NCBI GenBank assembly: GCA_027625915.1
Contig: JANTQA010000016.1
Coordinates: 3,663,001 to 3,727,000, forward strand
Direction: 5' to 3'
From: Anaeramoeba flamelloides
Lineage: Eukaryota > Metamonada > Anaeramoebidae
Length of the DNA: 64,000 nucleotides
Shown one piece after another: positions 45,712 to 57,700 of this stretch. Both the position numbers and the translations under genes were made by a program. Under the pieces are notes generated by a model that saw only the letters and a program-made list of their open reading frames with translations, did not search any database and was not told the DNA's origin. Each line of letters opens with the position of its first letter. Position 1 is the stretch's first letter.

Positions 45712-47508
45712 ATAGAGGTTTTGATGATATTATACTTAATTGACAATAAAGTTCCAAAAATCGCGATAATTACCTCAAAATCTCTATAATTTCTTTCAAA
45801 TCACAATATTTTTGAAAATCCTGGTATTAGATAAAATCGCGATAATATATAAATCGTGATATTCTATAAAATTGTGATAAATGCCAAAACATCGCGATAT
45901 AAAAGTTGATATGTCTTTAGGTTAATTTAACAATATTTTTACAAAAAAATTATTTTTGATCAGAAAATAGATTATGTGATTCAAAGTTATTCTTTTCAAA
46001 AACTACAAAAATGATACTTGAGACAATCAAGATCAGATCAAAGAGTTTTATTGCATTTTCTTTTGATTTGGTTGACAAACCTATTGATCCTATTAGATCA
46101 ACAACCATAAGAACTTAAGATAAATCAATATTTTCTCAACCAATTGTGGTTCTTGTTAATTGTGTTGAATAAAAGAGCTTCTCAAACAATCAACCCTTTC
46201 ACGTAATATTTAAAGGATACATATTTGAGTGACAAAAATTTTCAATATTCTCAGAAAGCTAAAACGGGTCGGATAACTCTTCAAAACCTTTCACACTAAT
46301 GATAACGAGATAATCACAAATTATTAAGATTATTTACACAATTGTTGCCTTCTTCTTCTTATTCTTCTTTGTGCATCATTGTATTGGAGAGAAAATATAA
46401 CTAGAACATAGAGGTTTTTGTTAGATCGATCACCAATTAGAAGGAAAATTACTCTTTATTCTTTTTGGTTATTAAACTTTTGAAGATAACAACTCCATTT
46501 TAAAAAAACACATCTATTTTATATTCAAGTACATTGTTGAAATGAATTATTATTAGTATGAAAATAAAATTTGTTTGAGATTATATGTCCTTAATAAAAT
46601 TAAGCACTATTTTTTTCTGATTAATATTTTCGAAATTAAGTTCATAACTTAATTCAATTAACCACTGTGATAATTTTTTTTAGAATAAAAACAACACTCA
46701 ACTTTGGAATATTGAAAATAATTTTTGAAATTAGTGTGCACTTTTTTATTTTTTTTTGAAAAATTGGGGTTGAGAAAAGTTTGAAATCAAAGAATAAGTT
46801 AATATATTAAATTAGAATGCTTTTCCAGAAAGTTTATCCTTTTAGCACAACTTTTTTTTAATTTTACCATTTAAAACTAAAAAAAACATTTGAGGACCAA
46901 ATTAGTGCCTTTTGTGAAAAAGAAAATTCCCATAATTTAGAATTTGTTTTAGTAAATGAGTTAAAACAAGAAAGTGAATCTAAAAATATACATAATTTCA
47001 ATATTGAATTCAATGCTTTTGGCAAAAAATGTTTTCAAGATAAAGTTAAATTGAAACTTTATTTATTTTTATTTTTTCATTTAGTTTTTTTAATTGAATT
47101 AATGGAAAGTATTTGATCAGTTTTTCATTTTTAGTGTTTTTTGGGTCGTAGGGGCATATATTTTGTTTAAAAAAAAAATGAATTAAATAGTTTTTTTTCG
47201 ACAACAATCAAACTCATTCCCTTTAGAAAGGTTTTCTGCCTTTCAAAACTTTCAAATACTTGAAGATAATTCACAACCCTTAAAAACACTTTCTAGCATT
47301 TAGTAAAGGGTAAAAATGTTGTAAAAGTCTCAAGATTTTTTTTTTAAGGAGATTTCAAAAAAATAATTTTTCATTTTTTCGCGATTTTCATTTTATCTAA
47401 ATAATTTGGAATATCACAATTTTATGATTTTTCTTGATAATTATTTTATCGCGATTATATGATTTTTAGTGATTTTATGATTTTTCATCAAAACCTCTAA
47501 TACATAAA
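45712..47508 (+). mobile_element. Family F element, copy 2, with short terminal inverted repeats
   Basis: The left end TAGAGGTTTTGATGA (45713) is matched by TCATCAAAACCTCTA at the right end (about 47490-47505). Both ends are followed inward by several 'cgcgat' and 'gattttatgatttt' words. The left 850 bp aligns with family F copy 1 at 22915-23790. The size of about 1.8 kb, the terminal repeats and the presence of two copies support a DNA element. It holds one open frame of 84 codons (46862-47116) but no transposase is recognisable. Confidence 0.5.
46862..47116 (+). pseudogene. Open frame resembling part of an RGS domain, no start codon
   Basis: 84 codons are open and coding-like in composition, but without an ATG before the core. 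The text FEDQISAFCEKENSHNLEFV and then LVNELKQESESK and NFNIEFNAF resembles the early helices of RGS domains (F..FC.KE.S..NL.F.......). It then runs into a Phe/Leu-rich tail and a stop. It could be an exon of a host gene whose other exons are gone or unseen, or a gene fragment carried by the family F element. The RGS reading is by eye only. Confidence 0.3.
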
Positions 47509-48520
47509 TTTTTTCACATTTAAGGGATTAGCGTCTACCAAGGAGAAGCATAGGATATAAGTATGTTGTTATTGGACCTAACCACATTAGTGTTACATGG
47601 TTCAAATGTCTCTAAAAAATCGATTGCAAAGTAGTAATATTTATTGATCCTCATCAATTAAAAATGATCTATGTATTAGTAAAAAACCCAGCAAATTCAG
47701 AATAAAATATGCATTTCGCCATAAATTTAAAGATTGAATTATCAATATTCAGACTACAAAGTCATAAAATATCTTTCTTAAATTTATGGCGAAATGTAGA
47801 TTAATTGCTAAAAAATTTGTTTTTTTTTAAAAATTAAATAATTAAAGAATAAAGTTTTTTGTCAAATTATTTCTCAAATCATAGAAATATATTGATGCTA
47901 TAAGTAGACTTATCAAAAGCAAACAAAACATATCAGTCTGTGTGTTTTTATGTTGATGATTATTGAGTTAATCTTTGAAATTCAAAAATTCTAAAAATAG
48001 TTACTTTTAGAAGTTCTAAATATAAATTATTAACTACCGGAATACGGTATTTTGGGTTTTTATTTTTAGATTTGGTAAAGGAATTAAAAAAAAATTTTTC
48101 AAAATGAAATTTTTTAATTGTGATCATAAGTAAAAAATGTAATAATTTATTGTTCAATAAGATTTATAATAGATTTTTTAGAGCTATTTGATCCATGGTG
48201 CACTAATACCATTTACACCCAATTACAACATACTTTGATAATAGAGAAATCTATGGTGAAGCTAATCCCTTAATATCCAAAAGATTAGTAGAACTCAAAA
48301 GTTTTTTCGGAATTTTTTTAGAATTCAAATACTCTTTTACGGGAATTTTAAACTCAAAAAAAAAATCTTCAAGTATATTTAATTACAAATTCTAACATAT
48401 GTTATAGTATCTTGAAATTTAAAAATTAAGTAAAAATTCCATTACTCAAATACCGGAGTTACTTTAGATTCCATTTTCAGAAAGGAATTATTCTTGTTAA
48501 AAGTTTGATCCATTTCTATT

Positions 48521-48762
48521 TTACCATTTGTTGCAAAATAAATGAAACTAAATTTTCATTCAGCTTTCCAAAAAAAAACTTTAAAATCAAGTACCATTTC
48601 AAATTTATTAATTAGTTAACCGGCTTAAATTATTAAATCCCCTTTTAGAGAATTGGAACTTTTGATGGTTTATTTTAATTCTTGTCATTGGAATGTGTTT
48701 GTTTTTTTTTTGCAAAGCTGAATGAAATTTTTGATCTTTTTATTTTACAAGGAACGTTATAT
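48521..48762. mobile_element. MITE family B, copy 3
   Basis: The left end is TTACCATTTGTTGCAAAATA followed by the AAATTTTCATTCAGCTTTCC core. The right end carries the inverted core (GCAAAGCTGAATGAAATTTTTG). The interior differs from copies 2 and 4, showing that the ends are what is conserved. Confidence 0.6.
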
Positions 48763-49119
48763 AAAGTTCACAATTCGACATATTTCCGCCATATTTCAAA
48801 AAAAAATATTTTTTTAAAAGAAGATAGAACTCTTATTGTTTGTGAAAGAATTAGTTAAAAATACACCTTAAAAATGAAACTCGCTAAGTTATAAAATAAC
48901 TCAGGATAAAAAATCTACTTATTTTCAAAAAAAAAATCCAAGATTTATTTTAAACATAAAAAAATATAATATTGATCTAAAGTACAGATGAATCAATTTT
49001 TTCTTTTTTTTTTTTTAACAAAAAATACAAGTATAAACAACCAAATCTTTAAATTAAAAATATTCCCAAAATACATATAGAAAACCAGTAAAAGTCAACA
49101 TTTTGTTAATTTTTAAATA

Positions 49120-49575
49120 AAAAAATTAAAATTTTCGTTCATATTTCCAAAATAATTCAATTTCCAAGGATTAACATAAATCATCAAAAAAATCAATTCT
49201 AAAGACAGAAATTAATAATTTAAGGGTGCTTTTCAGAATTAAAAAATTGAAATCTTACATGATTATATATCTTTCATTAGAAAAGCTGAATGAAAATTTT
49301 GTTCCATATATTTGAAAACAAATAGTCTAATCTCAAAGAAATACTTTTTAATTTGAATGTTTTCAATCAGAAATGAATACCCCGGTCTTAATTATTTCAG
49401 TGGGTTATTAATAATCCAATGACCAAAAATTAACAATTTAATTTATCCATATTTCTTAAATTTTATCAGGATTTTCAAACAAATAAAATAAATTCAAATT
49501 AATTATTCCAATAGAAAATAAAAACAAAAAAAATAGATATTATCAAAAAAAACAGATTTTAATAATAAAAGTTTG
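49120..49575. mobile_element. MITE family B, copy 4, plus duplicated flank
   Basis: Inverted ends at about 49133 (AAAATTTTCGTTCATATTTC) and 49303 (GAAAAGCTGAATGAAAATTTTG). From 49210 to 49575 the sequence is nearly identical to 42650-42990, extending well beyond the MITE, so the two copies share a duplicated or co-mobilised segment. Confidence 0.55.
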
Positions 49576-50039
49576 TTTTTTTATACTTTTTATATCTAAA
49601 AAAGATATTACTTATAATTTATATTTCAAGAAATTTTTGGTTATTTAAAGAAAATATATTTATAAAAAAAACTTAAAAAATGTAAAAGAAGGATTTTAAA
49701 TAATAAAAAATTATTTTTAAACAAAATAATACTAGATCAAAGAGTAAAATGACAAATATTTAAAATAATACTTTTTAGACAATTGTTATATGGGTGGGTT
49801 ATTTCAAAATAGACTCAAAAATATATTGACTCAATTGATGTTTGGATAAATAAAAAAAAGTATCAAGATTTTTAAAAATCGATACAAATTCTCTTGAATA
49901 AGTTGCAAAACTGAAGTTAAACTTAGCTAAGCTAGTATTCCAATTTCAAAGAAGATAAAAAATCTAAAAAAAAAAAAAAAAAAAAAAAAATCGAACTAAT
50001 AGTCTTTTGGGATTTTATCCAAAAATTAAGATTTTCCAA

Positions 50040-51400
50040 AAAAAAATGATACAAATATCAACTGGGAAATAGAAAATTTAAAATTATTATATATAAAAAT
50101 CTAAATTCGTTTAGAAAACGATTTAATATTAAATATTCTTGGGTGAAAGGGCCTAGAATATTTAAAACATATCAGGTATATTGATTATATAATATAAATG
50201 GCTCTATAGCAAACGAAATTCAAGTGGTGCCAAGTTCCCCAGTTTTCTTGAGATTTTCTATTTTATTTGTGAAGTCTCAAGTTTTTTTTTAAAATTTTCT
50301 TTTAATTTCTCAAATTCAAAAAAAAACCCAACAACGATTTTCCATAATTTAAAATATTTGAGTAAAAACTTTGATTTTTCTCCATTCTTTTAGATTCTGG
50401 AAAACCTATCGAAGAGTGTCCATTGAGTACTTTGCTTTACCGAATTCAATGGACTAGTTGAAAATTCAAAGAGTTTACTCAATTATTTTAAATTCTGGAA
50501 AAGCTAACTAATTTTTTTTTTTTGAAATTTTAAATTTATCTGTAAAATCTTTGATTTTATCCAATTATTTTAATTTTTTTAAAAAAATAAAAGCATTTTT
50601 TTTAATTTAAAAAAAAAAAAAGAAAATTAAATAAATTTTTGATTTATTTCTTAAATTAAAAAATACATAACAATAAAAAATATCTGAAAGGGCAGGCTCA
50701 ATTTCAATTGTAAAATTAAGCCCTTTAACAAAATAACCCAGCCGATATTCCTATGTTTATGATAAGAAGAAATTAAAACAAAAATTTTGTCGCCTCTACA
50801 AAAAAATTTCTAATTTAGAAAAAGATGATTAGATAGATCAGATTCTTATTAGTGTAGATCCTATGAGAAAATCTATAAATTTAATTGAAAGAATAGAATC
50901 ACAAAAACAAAAAAAAAATAATTAACTAAAGAATAATAGAAAAGTTAGCATTCAAAATAAAAGTTCAAAATTTATTCTTTTTAATTGGTTAATTATAAAA
51001 AAAAATTATGACAGATGTATTGTAATTTTCAAACAAAAAATTAGAAATTCAAAAAGTATGGCAGAGTACTATTGTGTAACTAGAGTGGTGTAAATGACTC
51101 GGAATTTTTAATTTCAGAGATAAACCGAAAATTAAATGAATTATCTTTTAATCTCTCGAATTAAAAAAAAAAACATATCTGTACTTTTTGAGGATTTAAA
51201 AGAAGAGAGAAAAATCATAAAAATTTTACTTAATTTGTTTGAATTTGGTAAAACCGAACTGAACGTGTAGTATAGTGTCGTAGAGTGCCTAGGTTTTTTT
51301 TTTTTTAATTTTTGTTATAAACCGAAAATCAAATGATTATCAGTTTATTTCTTAAATTCAATAAAAAACTAATAACTGTAATACGAAATTAATTTCCTCC
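50040..51400 (+). repeat. Dispersed repeat family C, copy 2
   Basis: Aligns with 62930-63620 from 'gaaatagaaaatttaaaatta' through 'cttgagattttctattttatttgtgaag'. It also contains the 'gtgtcgtagagtgcctaggtttt' edge near 51267-51290. Non-coding. Confidence 0.55.
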
Positions 51401-51715
51401 CTTCAAAATAAAAGAAAATTAAGTAAATTTTTTAAATAAAATAGCTCAAAATTAGTATAAAATTTCGAAAGAATACTTTTGTTCAATTCTTTCACATATA
51501 ACAAGATTTATTTTTTATTTGAAAAAAATGAATTATTTTGAAACAAATTGGATGAAATATGTTGAATTTTAATCTTCTATAAAAAAAGAGAAAAAGGGAT
51601 CAAACTTTTAAAAAGAAGTGTTTGTTTCTGAAAAAGGAATTTAAAGTGGGTCAGGTATTTTACAAATCAGATTTTTTCTATATTTATCAATTTCAAAATG
51701 TTAATAAAAGTTCTT

Positions 51716-51882
51716 ACTATTATTTAAATTATAAATGGGAAAAAATTTTAACTTGATTTTCGAAATTTTTGTTGAATAAATTGGGTTTTTCCAAGTAATA
51801 TATTGTAAATTAAAAACCCAATATGAATAAGGATATTGAAAATGAAGTGAAAATTTTTCCCAATTGTAATTCATACACCAGT
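51716..51882. mobile_element. MITE family D, copy 2
   Basis: The left end has ATAAATGGGAAAAAATTTTA, and the right end gives ACAATTGGGAAAAATTTTCA on the opposite strand. An inner palindrome ('aaattgggttttt' and 'aaaaacccaat') forms the hairpin. Same ends as the copy at 11146-11310. The open frame at 51701-51895 is a chance frame across it. Confidence 0.55.
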
Positions 51883-53872
51883 TAGGAATTTGCAATTAAA
51901 TTTACTTTTAGTTTTTTTTTGAGTTTGCTATACCTTTAAGAGTATTTACATTCTAACAAAATTAAGGAAGTTCTTTTTAGTTCTTCTGGTATTCTGAAAA
52001 ATAAATGTGAAAAATTTTTGGATTAATTTTCCAATTTTTCATAACTTTTAATGAAATACTGTTTTGAATAAAGTTAAATGGATTGTCAAGATTTCTCTCT
52101 TTATATTCGTTTGTTTATTTTCTACGACTTCGCTGCTGTATTTTATATACATGTTTGTGTTGAGTCCGTAAAGAATTGTCTCCAAAAAGAAAGTCCGATA
52201 TCAAAATTGAGAAAAAAATCAAACATTAAATTTTATCCCCTTTAATTTTGAATACAATATCTCCAAACTAATCAAAAAAAGGTGTCAAATCTCAAAATGG
52301 ATTTTAATGTGAATTACACAGAAGATTCGTTGAGTTAGTTTTCTATTTGTGTCAAAAAATCCAAATTGTGGAAGAGAAATTCCTAAAAATCGAACAAACA
52401 TTTTCTTTTAAAAAGAAAAAATAACTTGACATAACTAAAAGAAATAATCGAGTAATAATCCAACTTCAGAACCAAAACAAAGAATAAGAAGAAATTCAAT
52501 TTAATCCCAAAATAGGTACTATTCAAGTCCAAAGTTTTTGCAGTTTTTTTGATTTTCTTAACTCAAAAAGGAAAGGTTTTTTGGCCAAGTTAGAAAAAGA
52601 GAGAGTTGACTTAGAATTTGGCTCTTCATACTGTTGAATGAAACACAAAATTCAGAAACTTTTGACAATCTTGCAAAAATCCAAATTCTTGAGGGGTTCA
52701 AAACTTATTTTGAAAATTTTTCGCTAACTTCTTATTTATGTGAAAATTTTTGAAACACTTATCATTTGAGAGAAACTTCTAAATTCTGGAATTGTTTCAA
52801 AGACAAATACTAACACAGCTGTAGGGATAAAGATTGTTTTTGAAGTTATTTCAAACAACGGATCTTTTCTTAATCTATTTGATCTATTTTTTGTCAAAAA
52901 TTAAAGTGAAAAAATGAAAAAACTTTTTTTTACAAATAAAAGGAATTCAAGCGTTGAGTGTAACAAGTATTCCTTCAAGTGATCTTCTTTTACCAAGTTT
53001 AAAATCGAAATAAAAAATTTATTTTGATCCTGTCATCTAATTGTCCAAAAAAAAACAGTCTTGCTGTTGCTCTTCATTTTCTTTTAAGAAAAAAAAAAAA
53101 TTTTTTTTTTATGTTCCAAAAATATCAAAATGGTTTCTAACTTTTGAAAATTTTTATTTTTATTTTCTTAAAATTATTGAAATTGACCTCTGAAATAAAT
53201 TTTCAGCCAAGAGTGTGTGTTCCAAAAAAAAAATCAATCAAATCAAAATTAAATAAAAAAAGAGATTTTTCAAAGATCTTGGAATAAGATAATAAAAAGG
53301 ATTTAAATTTGTGACGAGGATTTGAGATAAATTTCAAAAAAGGTGTTTATAGATGAGACAATTCTTGGAGATCACATATTTGACAAGATTTGTACAATTT
53401 TTTTTTATTTGATCTTGAAAAAGGGAAAAAATTATTAAGAATCAGATATTTTTGAAAAATTATACAATCAGTAAAAAGACTTGACCCTAACCCTGACAAT
53501 TTAAAAGCCGACCATATTTGGATATTATAATCTTTTTTCGTTTTGATTACATAAAATTGTCTTTTGGTTTTCTGAATGAATCGAATTTTTGTAGTAACAA
53601 GTTTGAATACTGAATCTAATTTTGATAAATTTTTTTTTTATTCAGAATAAATTCCGACAATAGCTCAAAAATATATTTTTCAGTATGGTTCTACAACATC
53701 TTTTCAAGACAAAATCAAAAAACAAAAATCAACTTTTGAAAAAAAAAATCAAAATTAGTACAAATAGTCTTTTATTTATTTTTTTTTAATTTCCTTCAAC
53801 TTTTTTCGTTGTAAAATTCTTATTTTTTGTGTTTTTGAGGAATTAATCAATTGTCTTTGATCCGAAAACAGC

Positions 53873-55387
53873 ATGACAAATAATATCCGATGTTCTAATG
53901 AAAATTGTAGAACCGAAACAACACCGATTTGGAGAAAAATTGGAACACAACTTTTTTGTAATGCGTGTGCGATATATTCAAAAAGGCATAATGGCCAAAA
54001 TCGTCCGCTGTCTCAAGTGCAAAACGACAACAATAAACTGATCAGAAAGATTATTACAATCAACCGACCGAAGAAATACTTTAGAAAACCTAAGAACCCA
54101 AGGAGAAACTCTCGAACTACAAGAACACACCAAACCACTTTTGTCTTTAAAAACACGTATGAAAAACACAAAAACATAAAAAATAGTAACAAAAAAGCCC
54201 AAAAAAGAAAAGATAAAGAAAAGGTAAAAGAAAAAGAAAAAGAAAAAGAAAAAGAAAAAGTTGTTGAAGAAGAAATCGGAAAAGCAGAACTTTACGATGA
54301 GTGGAAAGATGACAATTACAAAAATGACGAAGATTCTGAGTACAAAGAAGAAGAATTCGGCGACGGTGATGACGATGATGAATACAACGAGAACGAGGAT
54401 GATGGTCAAGTCGACTACAATTTTTCTCGAGTGGAAGAACCACAAAAAGACAAAGATAAAGAGGAAGAAGAGCCTAAAGACTTTTACACGAATTACAAAG
54501 GTAGTCTCACACTCAAAGAATTACTCAACGAGCAACAAACTGATGAGATTCACAAGAAAAATCAAGTTAGTGATTCCGCTTATAGAAAGCGAAAAAAAAA
54601 ACTGTATAAAAGGGGAACTAAAACAAAAAGAAAACCCAAACAGTGGCCAGAACCCTTCGAATCAACGAGTTACCTTAAAACAGAAAGCAGTCCTAAGGAA
54701 AGTGGCCTTGGAAACCCAAATTGTGACCTGAAAAGAAAATCTATTTCTCCTTTTTTCCACAAATCAAATAGCGAGAATGAAATGGACCAAATTGATCATA
54801 GGAATAGGAGTAACCGTATACACAGGAATCATGAGACAAACAACAGCCTGATTGGGTACAATTTCGATATCACCACGAGATTAAATAACTCTTCTAACAT
54901 CATTTTTGATACTAACTCCTCTTTTATAACAACATCAGAGTCTACAACATCCTTTGATCATGATCTACAAGAGGACGTGTTTAAATTTTCTTCTCGTACC
55001 AAGAAAAGAAAGAAACTCCGGAAAAGGCGCAAAAAGCAAATTATCTCTGAAACGGAAAATAAATCTGTGAACTTTAAAAGAAATGAGTGTGTAGCAATCC
55101 GCTCCAATGAAAACCAAGAAATATTTGCAATTATTAAAGGGTTTTACAGATCCACAAAAACCAATAATATTTATATCAAAGTTCGCTGGCTGTTACCAAA
55201 AATACACCCTTTCCATCCGCAATGGAAACTCTTGAACACAAAACAATTACAAAAATCCGATTTTGAACTGGGAGAACTTGAAAGTATTTATCAACCAATC
55301 AGTTCAGTAACTAGAAAATTAAACTTCAGATTTGATGATGAAAAAAATATATTAATTTCCTTATTTAGGGAAACAGGAAATTTGTAA
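53873..55387 (+). CDS. GATA-type zinc-finger protein with a possible BAH-like C-terminal region
   Basis: A 504-residue single-exon protein. A GATA-like finger lies at residues 7-45, with ligands C7, C12, C29 and C32: C-X4-C-X16-C-X2-C, containing TTPIWRK and CNACAIYSKRH. Classical GATA fingers are C-X2-C-X17/18-C-X2-C, so the first pair is unusually spaced, although the rest of the motif is orthodox. A long basic/acidic low-complexity region (Lys-Glu repeats, Asp/Glu tracts) follows. At about 400-485 a conserved-looking segment (ECVAIRSNENQEIFAIIKGF, IYIKVRWLLPK, FELGELESIYQP) resembles a BAH fold. GATA plus BAH would recall MTA-type chromatin proteins. That part is inference. It is expected to bind DNA or chromatin in the nucleus. 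The finger starts seven codons after the ATG, so the start is secure. Confidence 0.85.
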   Translation: MTNNIRCSNENCRTETTPIWRKIGTQLFCNACAIYSKRHNGQNRPLSQVQNDNNKLIRKIITINRPKKYFRKPKNPRRNSRTTRTHQTTFVFKNTYEKHKNIKNSNKKAQKRKDKEKVKEKEKEKEKEKVVEEEIGKAELYDEWKDDNYKNDEDSEYKEEEFGDGDDDDEYNENEDDGQVDYNFSRVEEPQKDKDKEEEEPKDFYTNYKGSLTLKELLNEQQTDEIHKKNQVSDSAYRKRKKKLYKRGTKTKRKPKQWPEPFESTSYLKTESSPKESGLGNPNCDLKRKSISPFFHKSNSENEMDQIDHRNRSNRIHRNHETNNSLIGYNFDITTRLNNSSNIIFDTNSSFITTSESTTSFDHDLQEDVFKFSSRTKKRKKLRKRRKKQIISETENKSVNFKRNECVAIRSNENQEIFAIIKGFYRSTKTNNIYIKVRWLLPKIHPFHPQWKLLNTKQLQKSDFELGELESIYQPISSVTRKLNFRFDDEKNILISLFRETGNL

Positions 55388-56884
55388 TATTTGAAAATAT
55401 ATTTTTTTTCTCACAATATCCTTATTTTGCTGAGTTACAAACAAGGAATTTGAAATTATTATTTTATTAATGAAATTTATATTGAGACAAATATTTAGTT
55501 ATTCTGAGTTTGGAAAATTTCAGGTATGAATTCAACTACTTTTCATAACTAAAATTATCAACTTCATATTCTTGAAATAACTATAAATAATTCTTTATCA
55601 ATGATCTAATTATTAAAAAAACCAATACTTTAATAATTCATCTTAGCACAAAATAATTGTTAATTTGGATTAAAGCATTCTATTAATTTGTATAAAAACG
55701 AAATTATATTTCTATTAAATAAAAAAAAAAATCTAATAATAAAAAAGTTTTTTAATTGAAATAGCCTTTGATCTTTTATTTATATTTAATTGAAATCCTT
55801 TAAATTTGGATTTCTTTTTTTTTTTTTGCTTGTTTATTTTTTTGATTAGTTACAATCGATAACATTAAAAAATCAACTTTCTATTTATATTCCAAGTATA
55901 GTATTAGATTTCATATATTATTAAGTCAGGGTATGAAAAGGATCATAACAAAATCATAATTAAATTGAAAATTACATGATATATATACTGCTGTTCTAAA
56001 GATATCATGAAATATATTCAGTATTAAAAATTTGAGTTCAGCAAATTTTAATTGTAGCTTTTGAAACAATGTGTCTAAATAAATAAATCAAGGTTATTTC
56101 AAAATATTTTATTATTATTTACTCGATTGAAATTAATAAATTATTTTTTTTTAGTTCACAATAATTCCTTGAAGATTTGAAATTCAGTGTAGAATTTAGA
56201 AGGTTTTTTTTCGGTTTAAGAATTTGGTAAATCAGGAAATTTCCACTCTTCTCAGTTATTTTTTATTTTGAAGAGAGAAAATTATTTTTTGCTCATGGTT
56301 GTTAGGTTTTTTCTTTAATTTTTGCTTTGATTAGAAAATTGAGAGATTTTCGAAACAAAAACAATAATTAAAAAAATAAACCGTTGATCTTGACTTAACT
56401 TTGCTAATTTCTAAAATTTTTTTACAAGAACATTGATTATAAAAGCAGATTGTTATCAAATCTTACCAATAGCAAGTTAAAATAATGAAGTTTGATTTTT
56501 GTAATGATAAATCTATCATTCTTTGATTTTGTTTGTTTGAATCAATTCTTTGATATAATTGTTTCAAATTTAAATCAAGGATGGACACTACATTTAAAAT
56601 TCTATTTAATATAAAAATCTTGCCATATATTTGAAAGGCTCGTTTTTATTTTTGGTGATTTATCAAAAATGTAATCAAAATTATAGAAAAAAGAGAAAAA
56701 AAATGTAAATATAATAATAAAAAAATATGAATTTTTTTTATTCTATGAGGAGAAATGAAAATTTTATTTTTATAAATAGCCACAATAAAGAAAAAAAATA
56801 TTAATTGTGCTATTAAAGTTATTTCATATAATGTATAGCAAAACTATTTTAAAATATCTGTTGTAACTTTAGTGAATTCGAAAA

Positions 56885-56950
56885 AATAAGTTGATTATAA
56901 TTTTTGATAGATGATATACTTAATAATGTCGAGATAAAAGTAAAAATTGG

Positions 56951-56995
<45 letters not shown>

Positions 56996-57450
56996 TTTTT
57001 TTTTTTTTTTTTTTTTTTTGGGGGGGCTGAACAAAACTGCAAGATTTATTATTAGTAACATAAAAAATAATACAAATAATTAAAATAGTATTAAAAACAA
57101 AAAATACAAATAAATATATTTACAATTTTTATTCTTATATAAAATAAATAAAAAAAATAAAAAACATCCTGCCTATTTTTTAAAATTATTTTGAAAATTT
57201 TTCACTTATACAAAATTTTCAAAAATCAACATTAAAATACCCAACTCAAACAAATTGATCAATTTTATCTAGAAATTTTCAACCCACTTTTTTTTACTAT
57301 TATTGTTTGTTAAAAACATTCAAATTGGATGTGTCAGATGATTATTTAGTTCTCTTTTAATTTTTGCTTTTTTCGAAAATTAATTTCAGCTGCTATACTT
57401 GATCTACATAAAATTGACTAATTTAATTTATCTCCTTAATATTATTATTT
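56885..57450. repeat. Dispersed repeat family G, copy 2
   Basis: Aligns with 12015-12525 in the same orientation: 'agttgattataatttttgatag', 'ataaatatatttacaattttt', 'actcaaacaaattgatcaattttatctag' and 'gctgctatacttgatctacataaaatt'. This copy has gained the ATT expansion and T/G runs. Confidence 0.6.
56950..57026. repeat. ATT microsatellite followed by T and G homopolymers
   Basis: About 14 ATT units run into a T tract of more than 20 and then seven G. The G run is exceptional in this AT-rich window. Confidence 0.9.
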
Positions 57451-57489
57451 GAATTATTAGAAAATCTTGTGATAATCCTGAAAAGTTAA

Positions 57490-57700
57490 ACGCTTTTTCA
57501 AAAATTGTGACTCACCTGAAATAATAAATTGAAAAAAAAAAATTATCCTTTAGTATTCATGGAACAATTATTAACTAAATATGATATGTAATTCACTTTT
57601 AAGTCATTATAAATCTATAAAAGACTGATATATTAAAAATTAAAAAAAAATAAAACAAAAACTAAAAAAAAATGAGTCACAATTTTTGAAATGAGCATTA
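57490..57700. mobile_element. Short hairpin MITE-like element
   Basis: Inverted ends at 57497-57519 (TTTTTCAAAAATTGTGACTC) and about 57672-57694 (GAGTCACAATTTTTGAAATG). The left end phrase continues 'acctgaaataataaattg', which also occurs inside family A at 33345-33385, so the two may be related. Confidence 0.45.

Larger units (their letters stand above)
45463..53872. other. Long gene-poor region between VPS28 and the GATA gene
   Basis: 8.4 kb dominated by repeats: family F copy 2, two family B MITEs, family C copy 2 and family D copy 2. The only coding-like stretch is the RGS-like open frame at 46862-47116. The last 1.7 kb (52100-53870) is somewhat less AT-rich and repeat-free, and presumably holds the GATA promoter. 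Confidence 0.5.

Noticed and set aside
53978-54445. Hydrophobic open frames opposite the GATA gene
   Set aside because: Antisense shadows of Lys/Glu codon runs; they have no independent start context or recognisable domain.
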